This document shows, in pieces, positions 51,680-60,471 of a DNA stretch of 64,000 nucleotides. Origin of the DNA: Kosakonia sp. SMBL-WEM22 (GTDB taxonomy: Bacteria; Pseudomonadota; Gammaproteobacteria; Enterobacterales; Enterobacteriaceae). The notes below the pieces were generated by a model, which saw nothing but the letters and a program-made list of their open reading frames with translations, was not told where the DNA came from and did not search any database. The first letter of the stretch is position 1. Each line of letters begins with the position of its first letter. Position numbers and translations under genes: made by a program. The stretch spans positions 3,348,001 through 3,412,000 of the forward strand of contig NZ_CP051488.1 in NCBI RefSeq assembly GCF_014490785.1. Reading direction: 5' to 3'.

Positions 51680-52168
51680 TTAAGCCCTGGGCAAGAAACT
51701 CGACGAGCTTTGCAGATAGTCAAAGAACCACCTGATGATGAAGCTGAATTGCGGGATAAGCTGCGACTTTTGCCAGTCTTCGCTTTTCGACAGACCTGTA
51801 AAGGTATCCAGAAAGAACAGAATGGCGGCGACGATCAGCACGCCGCGAAGCGCACCAAAGCAGATCCCCAACACCCTGTCTGTACCCGACAGGCCGGTTT
51901 TCTCCACTAGCGTACCGATAACGTAGTTAACGATAGCGCCCACAATCAGCGTCGCGATAAACAGCACCGCGATGGCAATTCCATTACGTACCAGTTCCTC
52001 TTCAAAGCCCGTGAACCAGACTGACAGGTAAGTGTAGTAATGGCTGGCGACAAAGAAAGCACAACCCCATGTCACCAGCGATAACGCTTCACGAACAAAG
52101 CCGCGGATCAGGCTTACCAGACAGGAAAAACCAATCACCGCGATGATGGCGTAATCAATCCAGACCAT
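51680..52168 (-). CDS. cvpA: CvpA family membrane protein
   Basis: A 162-residue inner membrane protein with four predicted helices (VWIDYAIIAVIGFSCLVSLI at the start, then three more), first gene of the cvpA-purF operon. In E. coli it is needed for colicin V production and affects envelope tolerance. Length equals E. coli. Confidence 0.96.
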   Translation of the reverse strand: MVWIDYAIIAVIGFSCLVSLIRGFVREALSLVTWGCAFFVASHYYTYLSVWFTGFEEELVRNGIAIAVLFIATLIVGAIVNYVIGTLVEKTGLSGTDRVLGICFGALRGVLIVAAILFFLDTFTGLSKSEDWQKSQLIPQFSFIIRWFFDYLQSSSSFLPRA

Positions 52169-52224
52169 ATGTGTCCCACGATTTTACGCCCTGTCATCCA
52201 GTTCGGGGCGCATTCTAACAGAAA

Positions 52225-52240
52225 AAGAAAACGTTTGCGT
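52225..52240 (-). promoter_or_regulatory. PurR operator upstream of cvpA-purF
   Basis: On the minus strand the 16 bases read ACGCAAACGTTTTCTT, a close match to the PurR palindrome (ACGCAAACGTTTNCNT). It lies about 57 bases before the cvpA start, as in E. coli, and implies purine repression of cvpA-purF. Confidence 0.88.
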
Positions 52241-52388
52241 AGGGATTTCCTTCCCGCGCGGAAATAAAAATGGCGCTGAAAAAATATTCAACGCCAGCAG
52301 AACATTGGCCTTCGCGGCCGCACTTTTATCACGCTTCCCTGCTCCGTTTTACGGAGCGTTGCCAGCAAAATAGCGCAGGGTTGCGCGG

Positions 52389-53075
52389 TTAATTGGCGCT
52401 ATAGTTCATTACCACACCATTAAGGCCTGACAGCTGGTTGAGTTCGCCAAGCGAGGCTTTAAGTTTATCGCGTGAGGCGTCGGGGCCGACCAGAATGCGG
52501 GTGATTTTACCCTGAACTGGCGTCGTCGGCGATGTATAAGCGCGATAGCCCGCTGCGCGCAGTTTACTCACTACTTCATTCACTTTATCAGCGTTTTTCA
52601 GCGCGCCAAGCTGGACGACATAGGCTTTGCCGGTCGGGGCTGGTTTCTCTTCCGGTGCTTTAGCCGGTGCCGAATTCGCCGCGGTCTGCTGCTCACGCGC
52701 GGGTTGCTGCTGCGGCTGTGGTTTAGGCTGCGGCTTTTCAACGGGTTTCGGCTTTGGCGTCACCGGCGTGGTGGTCACTTCCGGATCGGGAGTACTGTTC
52801 GCCGCAAGCCTCGAGGCATTAAGCGACGGCGTGGCGGCATCACCGGCGCGCACCTCTTCCGCTGCCCCTTCCGGCGGCTGCGAGGGCAGCGCCTGGGTAG
52901 CGGCCGGCATCATATCCGGCTCGTCGCGATCGCCAGGCTTTGGCACCAGCGGGATCGCTGCGAACTCATCCTGATAATGTTTTTTCTGCCCGTCGAGCAA
53001 CCCGGGCAGGATAATTACCCCGAGCGCGACCAGCACAATAGTGCCCATCAAACGGTTCTGAAACTTACTTGCCAC
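52389..53075 (-). CDS. dedD: Septal cell-division protein DedD (SPOR domain)
   Basis: A 228-residue bitopic membrane protein that helps constriction. I chose the GTG at 53075 (MASKFQNRL...), which follows GGGGAG at 5 bases and matches the E. coli start. A single transmembrane helix (TIVLVALGVIILPGLL) is followed by a long Pro/Lys/Glu-rich linker and a C-terminal SPOR domain (AYVVQLGALKNADKVNEVV to the end) that binds denuded peptidoglycan. It overlaps folC by 11 bases. Confidence 0.95.
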   Translation of the reverse strand: MASKFQNRLMGTIVLVALGVIILPGLLDGQKKHYQDEFAAIPLVPKPGDRDEPDMMPAATQALPSQPPEGAAEEVRAGDAATPSLNASRLAANSTPDPEVTTTPVTPKPKPVEKPQPKPQPQQQPAREQQTAANSAPAKAPEEKPAPTGKAYVVQLGALKNADKVNEVVSKLRAAGYRAYTSPTTPVQGKITRILVGPDASRDKLKASLGELNQLSGLNGVVMNYSAN

Positions 53076-54333
53076 CGGTTCTCCCCGCTTCCATCGCTTC
53101 CATGACATGCGCCACGGTGTGGAACGAGCCACACACCAGCACGGTATCGCAGGCGTCGGCCTCCGCCATTGCCGCCTGCCAGGCCTGGGTCACGTCCGGG
53201 AATGCTTGTCCCGACGTCAGATGCGCCAGCAGCTGTTCCGCCGTCGCGCCACGCGGCCCCTCCAGAGGGGCACAATACCAGCTATCGACCACCGGCTCCA
53301 GACAGGCAAGCGTTCCACTGATGTCTTTATCATGCAGCATGCCGACCACCGCCAGTACGCGACCACGATTCGGCAACGCTACCAGCCGACCGGCAAGATA
53401 GCGTGCAGCATGAGGGTTATGTGCGACATCGAGAATAAGCCGCGGTGATTGGCTCACCACTTGAAAACGACCCGGTAAAATCGCCCGCGCAATGCCGTCA
53501 CGAATTGCCTGCTCGCTCACATTTAGTTTACTGGCGCGCAGCGCGGCCAGCGCGGTAGCAGCGTTAGGCTGCGGCACCTGCGGCAGCGGCAAATCGCTCA
53601 GCTCGCCCTGCTCGTCACGGAAACGCCAGCTCTGTGCGCCAACCTCGTAGTGCCACGCCACATCACGCTGCAACAGCTGCGCGCCCTTCTCTTGCGCGAC
53701 GTCAGCGATGGTGTGCGGCATATCCGGCTCGCCGACCACCGCAGGTTTACCGATGCGGAAGATGCCCGCTTTTTCACGGCCGATGCTTTCGCGATCCGGG
53801 CCGAGCCAGTCGGTATGATCGAGCGCAATGCTGGTGACCACCGCGACATCGGCGTCAACCATATTGGTCGCGTCAAGGCGACCGCCAAGACCCACTTCGA
53901 GGATCACCACATCCAGCTGCGCCTGCTTAAACAGCCACAGCGCCGACAGGGTGCCAAATTCAAAATAGCTTAGGGAGATATCGCCGCGCACGGCTTCGAT
54001 CTCCGCGAAGGAGGCAGTGTGTGCGCTTTCTGCCAGCTCCCCGCCCTGCACGCGTACACGTTCGGTGTAGCGCACCAGATGCGGTGAGCTGTAAACCCCG
54101 ACGCGATAACCGGCCGCCAGCAGAATCGACTCCAGCGTGCGGCAGGTGGTGCCTTTGCCGTTGGTTCCGGCGACGGTGAAGACAAAGGGTGCGGGACGCA
54201 GCACATCAAGCCGCGCCGCCACCTGGCTTACGCGATCGAGCCCTAAATCGATAGGTTTACTGTGCAGCTGTTCCAGATATGAGAGCCATGCGGCCAGGGG
54301 CGACGTGGCTTGCGGAGTAGAGAGAGTATCCAT
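53065..54333 (-). CDS. folC: Bifunctional dihydrofolate/folylpolyglutamate synthase
   Basis: Adds glutamate to dihydropteroate and later to folates. The 422-residue Mur-ligase-like protein has the P-loop TVAGTNGKGTTCRTLE, the omega-loop region YSSPHLVRYTERV, and VILEVGLGGRLDATN. The C-terminal Rossmann domain holds HNPHAARYLAGR. It overlaps dedD. Confidence 0.96.
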   Translation of the reverse strand: MDTLSTPQATSPLAAWLSYLEQLHSKPIDLGLDRVSQVAARLDVLRPAPFVFTVAGTNGKGTTCRTLESILLAAGYRVGVYSSPHLVRYTERVRVQGGELAESAHTASFAEIEAVRGDISLSYFEFGTLSALWLFKQAQLDVVILEVGLGGRLDATNMVDADVAVVTSIALDHTDWLGPDRESIGREKAGIFRIGKPAVVGEPDMPHTIADVAQEKGAQLLQRDVAWHYEVGAQSWRFRDEQGELSDLPLPQVPQPNAATALAALRASKLNVSEQAIRDGIARAILPGRFQVVSQSPRLILDVAHNPHAARYLAGRLVALPNRGRVLAVVGMLHDKDISGTLACLEPVVDSWYCAPLEGPRGATAEQLLAHLTSGQAFPDVTQAWQAAMAEADACDTVLVCGSFHTVAHVMEAMEAGRTGGK

Positions 54334-54526
54334 GATGCCCGTTGATAGAGTGCGGTTTGAAAAGCAAAAGGGCAGTGCCTTCTGGCCCTGCCCTCAAGAG
54401 TATACACATGCTCGTTTTCGCTGCTGGCGCGTAGTCACATAGCCATCCCGCTTTCCTGATATGGAGGAGGAGCGAGCTAAGCAAGGCGCATCAACACACC
54501 TGCAGCAGAAAGCGTGACGTGTATTA

Positions 54527-55441
54527 TCAGGCTTCGCCTTCCTGATCCGGCTCTGGCGTTACCACCGTGCCAATATGCGTATCATCCGCATCCGGCGCCG
54601 GCAGATTCATCATCTTCGCCAGAATACGCGCCAGCTTAAAGCGCAACTCCGGGCGGCGAATGATCATATCGATAGCGCCTTTTTCGATCAGGAACTCACT
54701 GCGCTGGAAACCGGCAGGCAGTTTCTCGCGCACGGTCTGCTCGATAACGCGCGGGCCGGCAAAGCCGATCAGCGCTTTCGGCTCAGCGATGTTGAGATCG
54801 CCCAGCATCGCGAAGCTTGCAGAAACGCCGCCCATGGTCGGGTCAGTCAGCACGGAGATGTACGGCAGACCGCGCTCCTGCATTTTCGCCAGCGCCGCAG
54901 AGGTTTTCGCCATCTGCATCAGCGACATCAGCGCTTCCTGCATACGCGCACCGCCGGAAGCGGAGAAACAGACCAGCGGACAGTTGTCTTCCAGTGCCTG
55001 CTCAACCGCACGCACAAAGCGCGCGCCAACTACGGAACCCATTGAACCGCCCATGAACGCGAACTCAAAGGCCGCTGCGACAACCGGCATGCCGTGCAGC
55101 GTGCCCTTCATCACCACCAGCGCATCTTTCTCGCCGGTCTCTTTCTGAGCTGTCGCCAGACGGTCTTTATACTTCTTCGAGTCGCGGAACTTCAGCACAT
55201 CTTTCGGCTCAAGTTCGCTGCCCAGTTCAACCAGCGATCCTTCATCCAGCAGGCTATGCAGGCGATTACGCGCTGACATCCGCATGTGGTGATCACATTT
55301 TGGGCAGACTTCAAGGTTACGCTCCAGTTCGGCGCGGTAAAGCACCTGACCACAGCTATCGCATTTTGTCCACACGCCCTCGGGGATGCTCGCCTTACGG
55401 GTGGGGGTGATGTTGCTTTTAATTCTTTCAATCCAGCTCAT
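54527..55441 (-). CDS. accD: Acetyl-CoA carboxylase carboxyltransferase subunit beta
   Basis: Beta subunit of the carboxyltransferase that makes malonyl-CoA. The 304-residue protein has an N-terminal zinc ribbon with C27, C30, C46 and C49, then the crotonase-like carboxyltransferase domain (SASGGARMQEALMSLMQMAKT, DPTMGGVSASFA). E. coli AccD also binds its own mRNA through the zinc ribbon. A 103-base gap separates it from dedA. Confidence 0.97.
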   Translation of the reverse strand: MSWIERIKSNITPTRKASIPEGVWTKCDSCGQVLYRAELERNLEVCPKCDHHMRMSARNRLHSLLDEGSLVELGSELEPKDVLKFRDSKKYKDRLATAQKETGEKDALVVMKGTLHGMPVVAAAFEFAFMGGSMGSVVGARFVRAVEQALEDNCPLVCFSASGGARMQEALMSLMQMAKTSAALAKMQERGLPYISVLTDPTMGGVSASFAMLGDLNIAEPKALIGFAGPRVIEQTVREKLPAGFQRSEFLIEKGAIDMIIRRPELRFKLARILAKMMNLPAPDADDTHIGTVVTPEPDQEGEA

Positions 55442-55544
55442 TGATAACCTTTCTACATGAACCTGGTAGCCCTTGACTGGGGCACATTAAAACATAACGG
55501 TTCGCAACTTGGGATAAAAAAGTGGTCGAACCGCCAACAGGTGA

Positions 55545-56204
55545 TTATTTTGTCTGCCGGGACGCGGCGCGGCGATGGCGGATAATCTCAAAGACCCCGG
55601 GAAGTATAGACACTACGATAATTCCGACAATCATCAGCTTGAGATTGTCCTGAATCATCGGGATGGTGCCAAAGAAGTATCCGGCGTAGGTGAAAAGTAA
55701 CACCCACAGCAGCGCGCCCGCGACATTATAGAGGGCGAAATGGCGATAAGACATATGCCCCATGCCAGCGACGAAAGGGGCAAAGGTACGCACAATCGGC
55801 ACAAAACGCGCGAGGATAATCGTTTTCCCGCCATGTTTCTCATAAAACTGATGCGTTTTATCAAGATGGCTGCGACGGAAGATCTTCGAGTTGGGGTTAC
55901 TGAATAACCGCTCGCCGAACAGCCGCCCGATGGTGTAGTTCACCGCATCGCCGGCGATGGCGGCGACCAGCATCAGCAGCACCATCATATGCACATTGAG
56001 ATCGTTGGTCTCAAGGGACGCCAGCGCGCCCGCGACAAACAGCAGCGAGTCGCCCGGCAGGAACGGCGTGACCACCAGACCCGTTTCGCAAAAGAGAATA
56101 ATAAACAGGATCGCATAGACCCAGACGCCATACTGCGCCACCAGCTCAGCGAGGTGAACGTCAATGTGAAGAATGAAGTCAATCAGGAAGCGTATTAAGT
56201 CCAT
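55545..56204 (-). CDS. dedA: DedA family membrane protein
   Basis: A 219-residue member of the DedA/VTT family of inner membrane proteins linked to undecaprenyl-phosphate or lipid flipping and to the proton motive force. Family marks are the acidic E/D residues in FCETGLVVTPFLPGDSLLF and the re-entrant FVPIVRTFAPFVAGMGHM with its essential arginine. The role of this paralogue is not settled. Confidence 0.95.
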   Translation of the reverse strand: MDLIRFLIDFILHIDVHLAELVAQYGVWVYAILFIILFCETGLVVTPFLPGDSLLFVAGALASLETNDLNVHMMVLLMLVAAIAGDAVNYTIGRLFGERLFSNPNSKIFRRSHLDKTHQFYEKHGGKTIILARFVPIVRTFAPFVAGMGHMSYRHFALYNVAGALLWVLLFTYAGYFFGTIPMIQDNLKLMIVGIIVVSILPGVFEIIRHRRAASRQTK

Positions 56205-56229
56205 CTACTTATGCCTTATTAATGTGCGA

Positions 56230-57042
56230 CTAGTCCGCCAGGAACAGCGGGCCCATTGGCGCAGCGGGCAGCGCAAAGTGTGATGGATAATCCACCGACA
56301 CCAGATAGAGCCCTTCCGCTTTCGCCGTTGCTGCTGCCAGCGTTCTGTCCTTTGCCGCCAGCAGCTCTGCTATCCAGCTCTCCGGCTGGTTGTGGGCGCC
56401 TACTTCCATCAGGCTGCCGACAATATTCCTGACCATATGATGTACAAAGGCATTGGCTTTGATATCGACCACAATATAGGTACCGTAGCGGCTGACGTTG
56501 ATGTGCATCAGGTTGCGCCAGGGCGTACGCGACTGGCACTGCACGGCGCGAAACGAGGTAAAGTCGTTTTCGCCAATCAGACACTGCGCCGCACGGTGCA
56601 TGCGTTCAGCATCCAGCGGCTGATGATAGTGCGTAACACCATGACCGAGCACCGCCGGACGCAAGCGATGATTGTAGATGACGTAGCGGTAACGGCGCGC
56701 CGTCGCGCTAAAGCGCGCATGAAAATCATCGGGCACATCTTTTACCCAACGCACCGCGATGTCTTTAGGCAGATTCGCATTTACGCCCAGCGTCCAGGCG
56801 GCGTCTTTGCGCAGCGCAGTCGTCTCAAAATGGACCACCTGGCCGGTCGCATGCACACCGGCATCGGTGCGCCCGGCGCAAAAGACCGAGATCGGCTCAT
56901 TGGCAACCTGCGAGAGCGCCTTCTCCAGCTTCTCCTGCACACTGCGCACTTCCTGCTGACGCTGCCAGCCGTAGTAGTGGCTGCCGTCATACTCAATTCC
57001 CAGCGCGATTTTGTAGCGCGGCGCGGTGGTTTCTTCCTGCAT
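56230..57042 (-). CDS. truA: tRNA pseudouridine(38-40) synthase
   Basis: Makes pseudouridine at positions 38-40 of tRNA. The 270-residue protein has the catalytic D60 in CAGRTDAGVHATGQ and the conserved FVHHMVRNIVGSL and FHARFSATARRYRY. It shares one base with the end of usg, as in E. coli. Confidence 0.96.
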   Translation of the reverse strand: MQEETTAPRYKIALGIEYDGSHYYGWQRQQEVRSVQEKLEKALSQVANEPISVFCAGRTDAGVHATGQVVHFETTALRKDAAWTLGVNANLPKDIAVRWVKDVPDDFHARFSATARRYRYVIYNHRLRPAVLGHGVTHYHQPLDAERMHRAAQCLIGENDFTSFRAVQCQSRTPWRNLMHINVSRYGTYIVVDIKANAFVHHMVRNIVGSLMEVGAHNQPESWIAELLAAKDRTLAAATAKAEGLYLVSVDYPSHFALPAAPMGPLFLAD

Positions 57043-58055
57043 CAGTACAGATACTCCTGCACCAGTTTCTCTGCCGTTTTCACCGCCATCAGCGCGCCGC
57101 CAAAGCGAATGTTGTCGGCAACCGACCAGAACTGGATCTGCTCCGGCATGCCATAGTCATTGCGAATGCAGCCGACGGAGAGATGGGCCTGGCCGGACGC
57201 GTCCGCCACCTGGGTCGGAAATTCGTTCGCTTCAGAGAGGGCAATATCCTCAAAGCGAGCAAACGCATCGCGCGCCTCTTCGGCCGCCAGCGGGCGTAAT
57301 GCTTCGAAGCTCACCATCTGCGCATGGCCGTAGAAGACCGGCGACTGCACGCAGTTAGCGGAGATCATCAGCCCATCGTCCTGCAGGATTTTACGCATCT
57401 GATCGATGATGATGCGCTCTTCGCGCACACTACCTTCACTGTCCGGCAGCAGCGGCAACATATTGAATGCCAGCTGGCGACCAAAGTAGTCATCATCATC
57501 AATCGGGATGCCGTTCAACAGCTTGGCGCTCTGCCCTGCCAGCGCATCCACCGCCTGTTTACCGCTGCGCGAAACAGAGAGCAGGCTGGTCACAGCAATA
57601 CGCGACAGGCCGCCTTCATCAATCAGCGGTTTCAGGCCTGCCAGCAGCTGGCTGGTAAGACTATCCGGAATAGCGATCACGTTGCGGTTGCGATAGTCCG
57701 CCAGCACGAACGGGTTAACGTCCGGCATCACCAGCGGCACATCCGGTTCGAGGGCAAACAGACCGCTGGTGTCGATCACCAGACAACCGGCGTTGGTCGC
57801 TTCTTCAATATAGGTCGCGCTGGCTTGCGCACCCGCCACAAAGAACGCCAGCTGCGCCTGCGTCCAGTCGAATTCAGCAGCATCTTCTACGCGCACGGTT
57901 TTACCGGCATAACGCAAGTTTTCCCCCGCGCTTTCGCTCTTAGCCAGAGCATAGAGTTCGCCAACCGGGAACTGGCGCTCCGCCAGCGTTTCGAGCAAGG
58001 CTTCTCCGACCGCGCCAGTGGCGCCGAGAACGGCAATATTCCAGCCTTCAGACAT
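57042..58055 (-). CDS. usg: USG-1 protein, aspartate-semialdehyde-dehydrogenase-like
   Basis: A 337-residue protein homologous to aspartate-semialdehyde dehydrogenase (NADP motif VLGATGAVGEALLETL, cysteine in SANCVQSPVFYGH). In E. coli it is not the main Asd and its role is unknown. Part of the pdxB-usg-truA-dedA run. Confidence 0.94.
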   Translation of the reverse strand: MSEGWNIAVLGATGAVGEALLETLAERQFPVGELYALAKSESAGENLRYAGKTVRVEDAAEFDWTQAQLAFFVAGAQASATYIEEATNAGCLVIDTSGLFALEPDVPLVMPDVNPFVLADYRNRNVIAIPDSLTSQLLAGLKPLIDEGGLSRIAVTSLLSVSRSGKQAVDALAGQSAKLLNGIPIDDDDYFGRQLAFNMLPLLPDSEGSVREERIIIDQMRKILQDDGLMISANCVQSPVFYGHAQMVSFEALRPLAAEEARDAFARFEDIALSEANEFPTQVADASGQAHLSVGCIRNDYGMPEQIQFWSVADNIRFGGALMAVKTAEKLVQEYLY

Positions 58056-58077
58056 GGTGATTCACTCCAGAAAAAAG

Positions 58078-58098
58078 CGTCCCCGTCGGCGACGGGGA
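58078..58098 (-). terminator. Intercistronic hairpin pdxB-usg
   Basis: CCCCGTC and GACGGGG form a 7-bp GC-rich stem with a 3-base loop between pdxB and usg. A T-run of six follows at the far side only on the minus strand, so partial termination is likely. Confidence 0.65.
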
Positions 58099-58111
58099 GC
58101 ATAAAGATGAA

Positions 58112-59248
58112 TTAACGTACCGGGTGATAAAAGGCGTCGAAGCCCAGTTTTTGCAACAGCGCCGATGCGTCCGCGTCGTCGCACTCAACGGTGAGTGACG
58201 ACCATTCGCGGCGCTCAAGATAGTGCTTACGCAGCTTATCGAACTCACCCGGTGTGCCCGCTACTTTTCGCAGCAGGGCATCGTCGCGGCGCACATCATA
58301 CACCAAATGCACCAACCTTTTTAACATTGCCTGTTCGACCGGCCCATGAAGGGAGATGCGGCTGCACTCCGGCGCAGGAAGCAGCGTATTCAGCGCCACC
58401 TGCTGCGGCTGACCGAGGAATTGACTGTAGGCTTCAAATACCTGCGTGGTGCCGCGCGCTTTTCCTTCAAGCGTGTAACCCGCAATATGCGCCGTGCCGA
58501 TATCCACCTCTGCCAGCAGCTCGACGTTGAGATCCGGCTCCGGCTCCCAGACATCCAGCACGACGCTGAGATCCTGCCCCGCCTGCAAGTGCTGCAACAG
58601 CGCCGCGTTATCCACGACCGGCCCGCGACAGGCGTTGATCAGAATGGTGCCTGGCTTCAGGCGGCTGAGCAGCGCGTCATCAACCAGGTGCAGGGTTTTA
58701 TACGGCCCCTCTTTAAACAGTGGGGTGTGGAACGTGAGGATATCCGCTTCGCGTACCAGCTCATCCAGCGTGCGGAAGTCGCCCGCGTCCCCGCGATCGG
58801 CGCGTGGCGGATCGCACAACAGCGTACGGATGCCCAGCGCTTCCAGCCGCGCCTGTAAGCGCCCACCGACGTTGCCGACGCCGACAATGCCCACGGTGCG
58901 GTCCGTGAGTGCAAACCCGTCGCGCTCTGCCAGCATTAATAAAGAGGAGAAAACATACTCCACCACGGCGATAGCGTTACATCCCGGTGCTGCGGAGAAT
59001 GCGATGCCCGCCTGTTTCAGAAAAGCCTCATCAACATGATCGGTACCCGCCGTGGCGGTACCGACAAATTTAATCCCGGTCCCTTGCAGTAAATCGTTAT
59101 TCACCTTCGTGACGGATCGCACCATTAATGCTTCGGCATCAGCCAGTTCCGCCTGGGGAATCGGGCGTCCGGGCACGGCATTAACCTCGCCCAGTCGGCT
59201 AAAAAGATCGCGGGCGTAAGGCATATTTTCATCAACAAGGATTTTCAC
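58112..59248 (-). CDS. pdxB: Erythronate-4-phosphate dehydrogenase
   Basis: Second step of the DXP-dependent pyridoxal phosphate pathway. From the GTG at 59248 (VKILVDENMPYARDLF) it is 378 residues, equal to E. coli; the open frame upstream (to 59410) covers the divergent flk promoter and is not coding. It is a D-2-hydroxyacid dehydrogenase: NAD loop GIVGVGNVGGRLQARL, INACRGPVVDN with the catalytic Arg, the Glu in VWEPEPDLN, and His in IAGYTLEGKARGT region. Confidence 0.95.
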   Translation of the reverse strand: MKILVDENMPYARDLFSRLGEVNAVPGRPIPQAELADAEALMVRSVTKVNNDLLQGTGIKFVGTATAGTDHVDEAFLKQAGIAFSAAPGCNAIAVVEYVFSSLLMLAERDGFALTDRTVGIVGVGNVGGRLQARLEALGIRTLLCDPPRADRGDAGDFRTLDELVREADILTFHTPLFKEGPYKTLHLVDDALLSRLKPGTILINACRGPVVDNAALLQHLQAGQDLSVVLDVWEPEPDLNVELLAEVDIGTAHIAGYTLEGKARGTTQVFEAYSQFLGQPQQVALNTLLPAPECSRISLHGPVEQAMLKRLVHLVYDVRRDDALLRKVAGTPGEFDKLRKHYLERREWSSLTVECDDADASALLQKLGFDAFYHPVR

Positions 59249-59358
59249 ACTACAGTACCTGTTTGAGAGCGGGAGTTGAGCGCGCAAGTGTGCCATAATC
59301 TCGCCGCCAGGCATACCCGCAATGCCGGCCACCGCCATGCGAGAGTAAGAGGAAACCC

Positions 59359-60369
59359 ATGATTCAACCCATTCAGGGCGCACCTGCGCGTCCTCCCGGG
59401 CAAGAGCCACCGCAAGCCGCTAATCCTGTCGGCGAGCAGCCACTATCCACCCAGCAGCGTACCGTGCTGGAGCGGCTGGTGACGCGTTTGATCGCCCTGA
59501 CCCAACAGCAGAGCGCTGAAGTCTGGGCAGGCGTAAAGCATGATTTGGGGCTGAAAAACGATGCGCCCCTGCTCTCGCGCCACTTCCCTGCCGCTGAGCA
59601 GAATCTGACGCAGCGCATGGAAACGGCAACGCAGAACCACACCACGCGCCAGATGGTGACCCAGTTGACCGAGCTGCTCGGCAAGGGGAACAATCGCCAG
59701 GCGGTGAGCGATTTTATTCGTCAGGAGTTCGGCCAGACGGCGCTCAGCCAGCTTACGCCGCAGCAGTTAAAAACGGTGCTGACGATGTTGCAGAACAACC
59801 AGATTGCGATCCCGCAGCCGCAGCAGCGCCCGGCAACTGAGCGTCCTCTGGTGGCGGCGGAGCATAACTCCCTCAACCAGGCGGTGACGAAACTGGCGGC
59901 GGCAACCGGCGAGTCGAGCAAGCTTATCTGGCAATCAATGCTGGAGCTCTCCGGCGTGAAGAGCGGCGAGCTGATCCCGGCGAAACATTTTACGCCGCTG
60001 ATGACCTGGCTGCAGGCGCGCCAGACGCTGGCGACGCATACGGCACCGACACTACAAACGGTGCAGGCCACGCTGAAACAGCCGCTGGACAGCGCCGAAT
60101 GGCGCGGCATCAGCGACTATGCGCAGCAGACGTTCCAGGTGACGCCTCAGACGGTGCTGACCAACGCCCAGGTGCAGGATATTCTCAACCAGGTCTTTTT
60201 ACGCCGCACCGAGCGCGCGTCGGGAATGATCGAGGTGCGTGATGTGCAGCCGATTTATAGCCCCTTCGTCGCGCCGATAGTCGACACGGTAAAAGCGATG
60301 TCGATGCGACCAGGACTCTTTTTTATTGCCCTGCTTGTGGTGATGCTGCTGCTGTGGCTGGTGATTTAA
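59359..60369 (+). CDS. flk: Flagellar assembly regulator Flk
   Basis: A 336-residue protein, long and Gln/Thr-rich, with one C-terminal transmembrane helix (LFFIALLVVMLLLWLVI) that anchors it to the inner membrane. In Salmonella Flk keeps FlgM from being exported before the hook-basal body is ready, by blocking premature secretion. E. coli Flk has 331 residues. It is divergent from pdxB. Confidence 0.93.
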   Translation: MIQPIQGAPARPPGQEPPQAANPVGEQPLSTQQRTVLERLVTRLIALTQQQSAEVWAGVKHDLGLKNDAPLLSRHFPAAEQNLTQRMETATQNHTTRQMVTQLTELLGKGNNRQAVSDFIRQEFGQTALSQLTPQQLKTVLTMLQNNQIAIPQPQQRPATERPLVAAEHNSLNQAVTKLAAATGESSKLIWQSMLELSGVKSGELIPAKHFTPLMTWLQARQTLATHTAPTLQTVQATLKQPLDSAEWRGISDYAQQTFQVTPQTVLTNAQVQDILNQVFLRRTERASGMIEVRDVQPIYSPFVAPIVDTVKAMSMRPGLFFIALLVVMLLLWLVI

Positions 60370-60401
60370 AACACTGATGCATCCGCAGGCCTGCTAAATC
60401 C

Positions 60402-60447
60402 GTAGGCCTGATAAGCGAAGCGCCATCAGGCAATAACCTGATGGCGC
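60402..60447. repeat. REP unit with hairpin between flk and the GH1 gene
   Basis: GTAGGCCTGATAAGCGAAGC starts a REP unit at 60402; GCGCCATCAGG (60419-60429) then pairs perfectly with CCTGATGGCGC (60437-60447). It separates two convergent genes and may end both transcripts. Confidence 0.8.
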
Positions 60448-60471
60448 ATTATTAATCTACGGATCACCCTC